8,400 nucleotides of DNA, taken from positions 1 to 8,400 of the forward strand of contig JAITLF010000014.1 of NCBI GenBank assembly GCA_031278025.1, written 5' to 3'. Source of the stretch: Treponema sp. (GTDB lineage: Bacteria; Spirochaetota; Spirochaetia; Treponematales; Breznakiellaceae). This document shows positions 1 through 6,300 of the stretch, piece after piece (within the stretch, counting starts at the first letter, position 1; the number at the start of each line of letters is the position of its first letter). The notes under the pieces were generated by a model that was not told the DNA's origin, made no database searches, and saw only the letters and a program-made list of their open reading frames with translations. A program made the position numbers and the translations under genes.

Positions 1-175
1 GGTTCTGACGGCCAACTATCCGATACAAAGCCCGGGAAAAGACCGCAAGAAGTAAAGAACGGCCTGGAATCCGAAACTACCCGCATATTCCGGGCCTTTC
101 CCGGCAATGTAAATGTAAGGCTGTTTCGCTATGTGTAATTTCTAGACGGCCTGTATTCGCTGCCGCGTTCACCTT
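1..175. other. No recognisable complete gene; possible gene tail at left edge
   Basis: I recognise no gene here. On the plus strand, frame 2 is open from the window edge to a TAA at 53-55 and reads VLTANYPIQSPGKDRKK, a plausible basic C-terminus of a gene entering from the left. Frame 1 is also open to a TAA at 136-138, so the choice is not forced. A small hairpin (CCGGG 90-94 with CCCGG 100-104) follows but lacks a T-run. The minus strand of 77-175 continues the frame of the transposase fragment without family similarity that I can see. Confidence 0.25.
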
Positions 176-387
176 CGGCAATGTGAGAAAGGTTCCCAGC
201 CATTCCGCTTCCGCCGCAACGAAGGCCGCTATCCGGCTCCATTCATCCGCGGTTGCCAATACTCCTATCAGGGTGACCATCACGATATCCGACAGAAAAT
301 GCGCCACATACGGCTCAAACCGCTTGTCTTCCAGCGATTCAAATACCTCTCGAATATCCGCAACGACTCAATGTCGATGTTCTCCAT
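176..387 (-). pseudogene. ISAs1-family transposase, N-terminal remnant
   Basis: This is a decayed start of an ISAs1-family (H-repeat-like) DDE transposase. The ATG at 387-385 reads MENIDIESLR, and then the frame must shift by one base near 350-360 to continue as DIREVFESLEDKRFEPYVAH and on to LATADEWSRIAAFVAAEAEW and LGTFLTLP. That order of motifs (two-residue-spaced Glu/Arg start, 'LEDxR', 'ADEW..IA.F', 'WL.TFL.LP') matches the DDE_Tnp_1-associated N-terminal domain of the family. After LTLP the expected N-G-x-P-S-H-D-T block is missing and the sequence diverges, so the catalytic domain is gone. The fragment is about 70 of roughly 370 residues. It cannot be active, because it has both a frameshift and a truncation. 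It lies just left of an element with ISAs1-type ends, which may or may not be historically related. Family assignment is by motif recognition only. Confidence 0.65.
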
Positions 388-514
388 ACAGGTTACCCCT
401 TATTCAGCCATCATTTCCCGGATTTCCTGTATTTTGACGCTTTTCGCCATATTCCCCCTCCCTCTTTCCGTATGCGCCATTATGCGAGAATCGGACATTT
501 CTATGCGTTTATCT
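388..514. other. Short segment between transposase remnant and element; tiny ORF only
   Basis: On the minus strand a 26-codon ORF (480 down to 400; internal ATG at 450 giving MAKSVKIQEIREMMAE) ends 12 bases before the transposase remnant start. I do not recognise it and cannot say it is a gene. I looked for a CAGGG-type terminal repeat that would mark the outer end of the ISAs1 copy and did not find one. On the plus strand the last 11 codons (482-514) stay open into the target duplication and may belong to the interrupted aminotransferase gene described at 985-1143. Confidence 0.3.
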
Positions 515-524
515 GGGCGAATAA
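515..524. repeat. Target-site duplication, left copy
   Basis: GGGCGAATAA lies immediately outside the left terminal inverted repeat and is repeated without mismatch at 985-994 immediately outside the right one. Ten bases fits the 8-10 bp duplications known for ISAs1-family insertions. Confidence 0.9.
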
Positions 525-542
525 CAGGGCGAGCGCATTAAA
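525..542 (+). repeat. Left terminal inverted repeat of the 460-bp element
   Basis: CAGGGCGAGCGCATTAAA, 18 bp, exactly complementary to 967-984. Similarity between the two ends fades beyond 18 bp (left continues CATTCTTAGG, right inward AAAGAATACC). Confidence 0.9.
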
Positions 543-687
543 CATTCTTAGGGAGCAGCCGCCACAGGTTCCCTTACCGCCGCCGGCGGCCGCGACGCCT
601 TGCCAGACTTCATCATGATGTCCGGCGCGGTTTCTGGCGGCGGTACCGGCGGTACTACCGGCAACTGACGGCGGCGGGGCCTGCGGT

Positions 688-916
688 GTGTAAACCCAGG
701 GTTACGGCGTGTAAACCTGGGTTTTTGCGCCGAAAAAATGTTTTTGCGCTGCACAAAAGTGTTTTTGCGCTGCACAAAAGTGTTTTTGCGCTGCACAAAA
801 GTGTTTTTGCGCTGCACAAAAGTGTTTTTGCGCTACGGAAAAGTGTTTTTGCGCTGCGGAAAAATGTTTTTGCGCTGCGGAAAAGTGTTTTTGCGCTGCA
901 CAAACCCGGGTTTCTG
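688..916. repeat. 21-bp-period array of imperfect dyads
   Basis: Seven consecutive units of exactly 21 bp run from 740 to 886. Units 1-4 (740-823) are identical and contain TTTTTGCGCTGCACAAAA. Units 5-7 (824-886) carry CGGAAAA in place of CACAAAA, with small variations. Partial units lie at 721-739 and 887-904. The same period extends left: GTGTAAACC begins at 688 and again at 709, 21 bp apart. Each core is a dyad (TTTTGCGC, one base, GCACAAAA) with 7 of 8 pairs matched, and the variant units also keep 7 of 8. The edges are sharper palindromes: AACCCAGGGTT at 693-703 and the perfect AAACCCGGGTTT at 902-913. Because 21 is a multiple of three, several frames on both strands stay open through the array; I read these as by-products and not as proteins. 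Twenty-one bases is two helical turns, so protein binding or DNA bending is possible, but no function is shown. Confidence 0.9.
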
Positions 917-925
917 ATCGAAAAA

Positions 926-969
926 CCGGGGCCGGCAACACCGGAGCCCCGGCGGGGGTATTCTTTTTT
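926..969 (+). terminator. Terminator-like hairpin near right end of element
   Basis: CCGGGGC (926-932) pairs with GCCCCGG (946-952), extended inside by CGG (933-935) with CCG (941-943) across a two-base bulge, with a CAACA loop. A T-rich run, TTCTTTTTT, follows at 961-969. The eight-base gap between stem and T-run is longer than in a classical rho-independent terminator, so strength is uncertain. It would stop plus-strand transcripts leaving the element towards the aminotransferase tail and dehydrogenase. Confidence 0.4.
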
Positions 970-984
970 AATGCGCTCGCCCTG
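967..984 (-). repeat. Right terminal inverted repeat of the 460-bp element
   Basis: On the plus strand this reads TTTAATGCGCTCGCCCTG, the exact reverse complement of 525-542. It abuts the right duplication copy. Confidence 0.9.
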
Positions 985-994
985 GGGCGAATAA
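985..994. repeat. Target-site duplication, right copy
   Basis: GGGCGAATAA, identical to 515-524. In the aminotransferase frame it encodes Gly-Arg-Ile plus the first base of an Asn codon. Confidence 0.9.
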
Positions 995-1143
995 ACAGGG
1001 AACTTGTAAAACGGGGCTTTATGACCTATTCTTATGCGAACATGATCCTGGTGACGCCGCCGCTTATTAGTACGGCGGAGCAGCTCCCCGAAGAGATGGC
1101 GGGCATGGATGAAGCGCGTAACACGGCGGATGGAATGGTATGA
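985..1143 (+). pseudogene. Class-III aminotransferase, C-terminal tail, interrupted by the 460-bp element
   Basis: The frame reads GRINRELVKRGF, then MTYSYANMILVTPPLIST, AEQLPEEM and ends ADGMV at the TGA 1141-1143. The pattern (xRINxELxKRG, ANMILVTPPLI, then a Glu-rich last helix) is that of the small C-terminal domain of PLP-dependent class-III (omega) aminotransferases, which move an amino group from an amine donor to a keto acid. Only about 52 of an expected 420-450 residues remain. The 460-bp element has split the gene. Deleting it with one duplication copy joins 482-524 (MRESDISMRLSGRI) to 995 in frame, giving SGRINRELVKRG. Left of about 480 the gene is not recognisable, so a second loss has occurred there. 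The pyridoxal lysine domain is absent, so no activity is expected. The tail overlaps the next gene by ATGA, showing former translational coupling. An internal ATG at 1021 could give a 40-residue peptide of no evident use. Confidence 0.65.
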
Positions 1144-2252
1144 TGAATTATTACATGCCCACGAAAGTAGTGGGGGGCGAAAACGGTATTTTTGAGAACC
1201 GCTCGCTTTTTAAGGAACTGGGGAATAAGGCCCTGATTGTTACCGGACGGACTTCGGCCAAAAAAAACGGCTCCTGCGACGACGTGGTAAAAGCCCTGGA
1301 AGCCAACGGCCAGGCATATACCCTCTTTGATCGGGTGATGCCAAACCCGACGATAGCCTGCGCCTTTGACGCTGCCGGGGTGGCCCGGCGCGCGGCCTGT
1401 GATTTTGTCATTGCCCTGGGGGGCGGCTCTCCTAAGGATGTGGGCAAGGCGGCGGCGGCAGTTGCGGTGAACCCCCTGCCCTCCGGCGCCCTGTTTACAA
1501 CGCCTTTTGACAAAGCCCTGCCCGTGGCCGCCGTCCCCACCACCGCCGGGACCGGCTCGGAGGTAACCCAATACGCGCTGCTTACCAACGACGCCATTCA
1601 ATCAAAATCCTCTCTCTCCTCGCCCCTGCTCTTTCCCCGCGTCGCCTTCCTGGACCACCGGTATCTTTCGAGTTTGAGATGGAATACCATGATTAACACG
1701 GCCCTGGATGCCCTCTCCCATGCGGTAGAAGGTTCGCTGGGGGTACGCGCCTCGGCCTTTACGGAGGCCGCCGCGCAAAGGGGCATCCGGCTTTTTGCCG
1801 AATGCCTTCCCGCCCTCAAGTCCCGCAGCTTCGATGATCCCGCGGTCCGGAAGAAGCTGCTTTTTGCCGCAACCCTGGATGGTATGGTTATCGCCAACAC
1901 GGGAACGCTGGCGGTTCACGCTATGGGTTATTCCCTCACCTATTTCAAGAAGGTGGATCACGGCAGGGCCAATGCCCTCCTCCTCGGCGCGTATCTCAGG
2001 TTTGTTCACGGGAAGGAGAAAGCCGCCGGTACAAACCGTGTCGGCGAGATACTTGACGCACTGGGTATGAGAAACCTTGCCGAATTTGACGCCGCCATAG
2101 ACGAACTTTTGGGAGACCGGGAAAAACTCTCTGCCGCCGAAATCGAACACTACGCGGAGACCGCGATTCACGCCAAACACATCGCTAACGGCGTCATTAA
2201 ACCCGAAAAGACAGATCTGCTTGAGGTGCTGACAAGGTCTGTGGGCGGGTGA
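1140..2252 (+). CDS. Iron-containing alcohol dehydrogenase (group III)
   Basis: This is a cytosolic NAD(P)-dependent metal alcohol dehydrogenase that interconverts an aldehyde and a primary or secondary alcohol. The 370 residues are close to the usual 380-390 and cover both domains. The N-terminal Rossmann-like domain has GGGSPKD at 94-100, the dinucleotide motif, and PTTAGTGSEVT at 133-143. The all-helical domain supplies the metal ligands: Asp190 and His194 (in ALDALSHAVEG), His260 (LAVHAMGYS) and His274 (VDHGRANAL). All four are present, so the enzyme should be active. The start is ATG 1140 or the adjacent ATG 1143. ATG 1140 overlaps the stop of the aminotransferase tail (ATGA), with only a weak SD (GGATGGAA, 1128-1135), typical of coupled translation. 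The pairing suggests reduction of the aldehyde made by the transaminase, as in taurine or aminophosphonate pathways, but the substrate cannot be read from sequence. With the upstream gene broken, its expression may be reduced or rewired. Confidence 0.9.
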   Translation: MMNYYMPTKVVGGENGIFENRSLFKELGNKALIVTGRTSAKKNGSCDDVVKALEANGQAYTLFDRVMPNPTIACAFDAAGVARRAACDFVIALGGGSPKDVGKAAAAVAVNPLPSGALFTTPFDKALPVAAVPTTAGTGSEVTQYALLTNDAIQSKSSLSSPLLFPRVAFLDHRYLSSLRWNTMINTALDALSHAVEGSLGVRASAFTEAAAQRGIRLFAECLPALKSRSFDDPAVRKKLLFAATLDGMVIANTGTLAVHAMGYSLTYFKKVDHGRANALLLGAYLRFVHGKEKAAGTNRVGEILDALGMRNLAEFDAAIDELLGDREKLSAAEIEHYAETAIHAKHIANGVIKPEKTDLLEVLTRSVGG

Positions 2253-2257
2253 TTTTC

Positions 2258-2263
2258 AGGAGG
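2258..2263 (+). promoter_or_regulatory. Strong ribosome binding site for the lipoprotein gene
   Basis: AGGAGG lies eight bases before the ATG at 2272, in the 19-bp gap after the dehydrogenase stop. It fixes the start and implies co-transcription with the dehydrogenase. Confidence 0.85.
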
Positions 2264-2271
2264 AACGAAAG

Positions 2272-3261
2272 ATGAGTAAGAGTAAGATTACGATTAAAAT
2301 GATTAAAAAGAAAAACCCGGCGCGCCACGGGACGGGAGTATGGCGGACTGCGGGTATGATCCTGCTGTTCCTGCTTCCTCTGCTTTTAGGCTGCCCGCTT
2401 TATGATGCCTCGTTTGGTGATGTTGCGGATAGAATCTATCGTGTCTATTATGAGGGAAATCGTCATACCGAGGGATCCCCGCCGGTGGATCCCGCAGCCT
2501 ATTCCCCCGGGGATAAAGCAACCGTGCTTGCTAAGCCGGAAGGGCTGAAACGGGGAACCCTGCCTTTTGGGGGATGGCGGCAGATCGGGAGTAACAACAT
2601 ATTTCAGGCCGGGGACGCGATATATATAGGCTATGAGGATGTATTGTTCTACGCCTGGTGGCAGGACGATCCGAATTATGTTCCCTATCAATACGCCGAT
2701 CATTCCGATACCGGCGGGGTGATCATCACCCAATACGCTCCCTATGACGAAAATTATATGGGGGCGCTCACGATCCCCGACAAACTGGACGGCAAAGCGG
2801 TTACGGCTATTGGGGAAGGGGTCTTTGCCAACCGTTATTTTGACAGCATAACCCTGCCTTCCCAGTTAAAAGCCATCGGGAATAAGGCGTTTGCCCGGAC
2901 GTATATTACGAATATCACCATTCCTGATACGGTAACATCCATCGGCAAATTGGCGTTTCAGGACGCCGCTCTGGAAACAATCAGTTTAGGAAGCGGCCTT
3001 AAATCCATAGGCGATTATGCCTTTGACGGCAACCGTCTGACGGGTCTTTTCCTTCCGGCTTCGGTAACATCCGTGGGAGCGGGAGCGTTTTTCGGAAACG
3101 AGCTAAGGTCCATAGAAATCGGCGCCAATGTTGCCATTGAGAGCGATACTTCCATGGGAATCCACGGCGCATCGTTCTACAACCACTATCAGGATCAGGG
3201 CGCCAAAGCCGGGGTCTATCTGTACAAGGGCCAGGCCTGGAAGGGGCCGTATGCTGATTAA
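2272..3261 (+). CDS. Surface lipoprotein with Flg_new-like repeat and BspA-type LRR domain
   Basis: This is a predicted exported lipoprotein of 329 residues. A lysine-rich N-region (2-20) leads into a hydrophobic stretch (about 27-39) and a lipobox ending LLGC, with Cys41 as the lipid-modified residue. Residues about 56-131 have the pattern of one Listeria-Bacteroides repeat (Flg_new): Tyr-x-Gly-Asn, a VDPAAYSPGDKATVL segment, GGW and a closing FYAWW. Residues 178-288 form five LRR_5/BspA-type repeats of about 22 residues, starting AIG, AIG, SIG, SIG and SVG, with the consensus (A/S)IGxxAFxxxxLxxIxLPxxVT. Such proteins are abundant in treponemes and other gut bacteria and usually mediate adhesion or surface binding; the ligand here is unknown. 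Residues 289-329 form a short non-repeat cap. Its function has no evident link to the upstream dehydrogenase, although the two are only 19 bp apart. The AGGAGG SD supports the start. Confidence 0.88.
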   Translation: MSKSKITIKMIKKKNPARHGTGVWRTAGMILLFLLPLLLGCPLYDASFGDVADRIYRVYYEGNRHTEGSPPVDPAAYSPGDKATVLAKPEGLKRGTLPFGGWRQIGSNNIFQAGDAIYIGYEDVLFYAWWQDDPNYVPYQYADHSDTGGVIITQYAPYDENYMGALTIPDKLDGKAVTAIGEGVFANRYFDSITLPSQLKAIGNKAFARTYITNITIPDTVTSIGKLAFQDAALETISLGSGLKSIGDYAFDGNRLTGLFLPASVTSVGAGAFFGNELRSIEIGANVAIESDTSMGIHGASFYNHYQDQGAKAGVYLYKGQAWKGPYAD

Positions 3262-3307
3262 GAAAAACCGGCGGCTCGAAGCGACGGTCCCGTATAGTAC
3301 ACCGCTA

Positions 3308-3370
3308 AGAGGCTGTTCCAAAACCCGCGCCGGCGTGCGGAACGCCGGCGCGGGTTTTGGAACAGCCTCT
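3308..3370. repeat. Perfect 29-bp-stem palindrome between convergent genes
   Basis: The arms 3308-3336 and 3342-3370 are exact reverse complements (29 bp each) around the loop GCGGA. The outer part is AGAGGCTGTTCCAAAACC and the inner part is GCGCCGGCG-rich. It lies 46 bp after the lipoprotein stop and overlaps the last two bases of the facing helicase-fusion stop codon (TAG, plus-strand 3369-3371). It could serve as a bidirectional terminator, helped by the internal GGGTTTT on either strand, although no T-run follows the full stem. The 'GGCTGTTCCAAAA' outer arm also resembles ends of some insertion sequences, and TAA occurs at both edges (3306-3308 and 3370-3372), so a dispersed mobile palindrome is an alternative. 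The structure is certain; the role is not. Confidence 0.9.
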
Positions 3371-6300
3371 AAAACAACCGGCCCTGAAGATCCCGGGGTT
3401 TCCGGTTTTCTTCACGGGAGAGGGGAACAAGTTCCTCCAGGTTTTCAAGGAACCTGCTTGGGCCGGCCTCCAATTTCCTCCCTCCCAGCATGCGTGTACG
3501 CGCCCAGGACAGGTACAGCCCCTGCCGCGCCCTGGTCATGGCTACGTAGAGAAGCCGCTTTTCTTCCGCTATCCGGTCCGCCGCCCCGCCTCCGGCGGTT
3601 TCGCCGCCGTAAAGGGTAAAGGGCAGGATTCCTTCTTCAAGGCCGGCGGTAAACACATGATCGAACTCCAGCCCCTTGGAAGCGTGAATGGTCATGACCC
3701 GCACAGCCTCCCGCTTTACCGGTTCATCAGGACCGCCGTCCCCGTTGCCGCTGACCGCCAGAACATCCAGAAATTCCCCAAGGCTTCCGTACATCCCCGC
3801 CAGGGTGCGGAGCCGTTCGGCATACCGCGCCCCGTCTTCGGTCTTTTCCCGTTTCCCGCGTCCTTTTACCGCCGCTTTCAGGGCGCCGTCCTTTTCCGCG
3901 TCTTCCCACGCCTGTTGTACCGCCTCTGCCGGGGACTGCCCGGTAAGCGGGGCCTGCCGCTCCCGCAGCCTGCCGAGTACCGTCTTGACCGGCTCCTCCT
4001 CCCACCAGGGCCGCTCCCCGGTAAGCTCGAAGGGAAGCCCGTGGTCCTTGAGGGCTTTGACAATGGGAGACGCCAGCGCCGCAGTCCGCACCAGGATCGC
4101 GCACTCCCCAAGACTCGTGAGTCCCGCCCCCGGCGTTTTCTCCGCCCCGTCCGTACCGTGTCCCGCCACGCGGCTGTCCAGGGCGAAAAAGCTCGTTCCC
4201 CCGATAAGCCGGGCTATGCGCCGGGCTATGCCTTCGGCCTCGGACTTTTCCGTCGGGTATTCGGCCCGGAACAGGCTCACCGCCTGTTCCGTCCCCACCA
4301 GGCGGGCGCCGGTCAGCCGTCCCGCAGCGTTGATGATGGGGCCGCCGCAGCGGAAACTCCGGGACAGATAAAAGGTCTCCGCGCCGGGGTAATCCTGCGC
4401 AAACCGGTCCAGGAACCGCTTGTCCGCCCCCCGGAACCCGTAGATCGCCTGGTTGGGGTCCCCGATGACCCGGAGTTCAAAAAGCGGCGCTCCCCCGCCG
4501 GCCTCCTGGTCGTTGGGGGCCAGGAGGCGTACCAGGACATACTGGGCGAAGTTCACGTCCTGATACTCGTCCACCAGGATACAGCGGTACCGGCCCCGGT
4601 ACTTCGAAAGGAGGGCGGGGTTTCCCGCCAGAAGCCGTACGGTTCCCGCAATAAGGTCGTCAAAGTCCAGCAGGGCATCTTCCCGGAGCCGCGCGTGGTA
4701 ACGGCCGTAGAGGGCCTCGGCTTCCGCGTTGGCCGTCTCAAGGCCAAAGGTTCCCGCCAACTCCGGCACCGATGCCAGGAAGGGAGGGGCGGAACCGGCC
4801 CTGCGGCCGCCCGGCCGGGGTGCGGTTTCCCCCGGCAGGAGCAGGAACCGCTTCCGGGTTTCGATGTACTTCCCCAGACCCTGGGGCCGCATCCCCGGTT
4901 TCCCCGGCGCGGCCTGGAGGATCTCCTCCAAAATCCGGTCCCGCTCGGATTCGCTCAATACGGTAAAACCCTCAGGCGTACCCGCATCCGGCGGCTGTTC
5001 CCGCAGCAGGGAGCAGCACAGGGAATGGAAGGTAGCGGCGGTTACGGCGGCGGCGGCGCCCCCCGGGACCGTCCGGGCGATACGCTCCCGAAGCTCCCCC
5101 GCAGCCTTCACGGTAAAGCTGAGGGCCAGAATAGATGCGGGGTCCCGGCCCTCGTGGATGAGTCGGGCTATCCTGGCGGTAACCGCCGCAGTCTTCCCCG
5201 TACCCGGCCCGGCGACGATGGCGGCGTAGCGCCCGCCGTAGGAAACCGCCGCTTCCTGGTCCCGGTCAAGGGTGAAAGCCGGGGCAGCCCCGGCCCGCGC
5301 CGCCGGAACCGCCTGACCCCGGGGCCGGGGGGCCGCCGCCGTTCCGCCGCGCTTTTTTCCTTCAGAAACCGCTCCCCGTGTCCGCCCTCCGGAATCAGCA
5401 GGCGGCGGCCCAAAATCCGCAGGGAGGCCGAAGAGATCCGGCCCTCCCGAAAGGACGGGCTTCCAGCCGGGCGGAAAAGCCCGGATTATCCCGTATTCCC
5501 CGTCGTAACCGGGAGTAACTGACACGTCGCCGCGGCGCATCCGGGTAACGGCGGCGGCCAGGAGTTCCCCCGAAAGGCCGGGCCACGTAAGCCCGGCAAT
5601 GTCCCGCGCATCCATGTCCAGCAGGATGGCGAATTCGCTCCCCGCCTTTTCTATCAATCCGGCATAAGCGGCCTTCACCTTCCTGGAAGCCACGCCGGTT
5701 TCCAGGATCTCCCCCAGCAGTTCCGGCAACGGGATGAGGGATCGGTAAGGCCGCCGGTTGGCGGGCCCCCGGACGGCGGGCCTGAACTCGGCGGCCCCGT
5801 CCGGGGGCGGGCAGGGGGCCGTCTCGTCCACCGGGCGGTCGGCCAGTTCCAGGACCCGGCCCATCACGCCCCTGGTCAGCGGCCTCCCGCATACCGGGCA
5901 GATGCCGCCGGAGGCCGCCGCTTCCTGGGGGGTACAAAAAAAGCCGCACTTGCGGTGGCCGTCGTAGTGGTACTTCCCTTCCTGGGGAAAAAATTCGATG
6001 GTTCCGGCGATACGGTTTCCGGCGCCCCCTGCCCCGGAAGCGGCAGGCGCCGGACCGGCAGACCACAGGGCGTCCTGCAACGAAGGATAATCCAGGTTCA
6101 TATCGAAAACCGTGGCTTCCCGGCCCAGTTTTTCCGGGGAATGGGCGTCGGAATTGGAAATGATGGCGAACCGGTCCAGGGCGGCAAGGGCCCAGTTCAT
6201 CGGCGGGTTGGAGGAAAGCCCGGTTTCCACTGCCGGAATGCGGGAGACCAGATCGCCGTAACATTCGTCCAGGGAATCAAAGCCCGACTGCGCGCCCAGG

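Larger units (their letters stand above)
525..984. mobile_element. 460-bp non-autonomous (MITE-like) element with ISAs1-type ends
   Basis: Both ends carry the same 18-bp sequence in opposite orientation: CAGGGCGAGCGCATTAAA at 525-542 and its reverse complement at 967-984, with no mismatch. The element is flanked by an exact 10-bp direct repeat, GGGCGAATAA (515-524 and 985-994). Ends beginning CAGGG and a duplication of 8-10 bp are known characteristics of the ISAs1 family, so an ISAs1-type transposase supplied in trans is the likely mobiliser. The interior has no transposase or other recognisable protein. The left third (543-687) is G+C-rich with short palindromes such as CCGCCGGCGG. The middle is a 21-bp-period dyad array, and the right end holds a terminator-like hairpin. 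Perfect ends and duplication suggest a recent insertion. It interrupts a gene whose frame closes again when the element is removed. The class name is inference; the boundaries are read directly. Confidence 0.85.

Noticed and set aside
400..480. 26-codon minus-strand ORF as an antitoxin-like gene
   Set aside because: Too short to recognise, and there is no toxin partner; it is adjacent only to transposase debris.
688..916. CRISPR array
   Set aside because: Units are contiguous tandem copies with no unique spacers, and no cas genes are nearby.
548..994. Several long repeat-rich open frames (FALHKSV, QRKNTFV, AAQKHFC types) on both strands through the 21-bp array
   Set aside because: The 21-bp period keeps several frames on both strands free of stops; no SD-led start or known domain supports translation.
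1032..2180. Minus-strand open frames antisense to the dehydrogenase
   Set aside because: The plus strand carries complete dehydrogenase motifs; the antisense frames show none.
3357..5522. A 721-codon plus-strand open frame antisense to the helicase fusion
   Set aside because: It is a G+C-driven shadow: composition is Pro/Arg/Gly-rich, with no domain, and the opposite strand has all helicase motifs.
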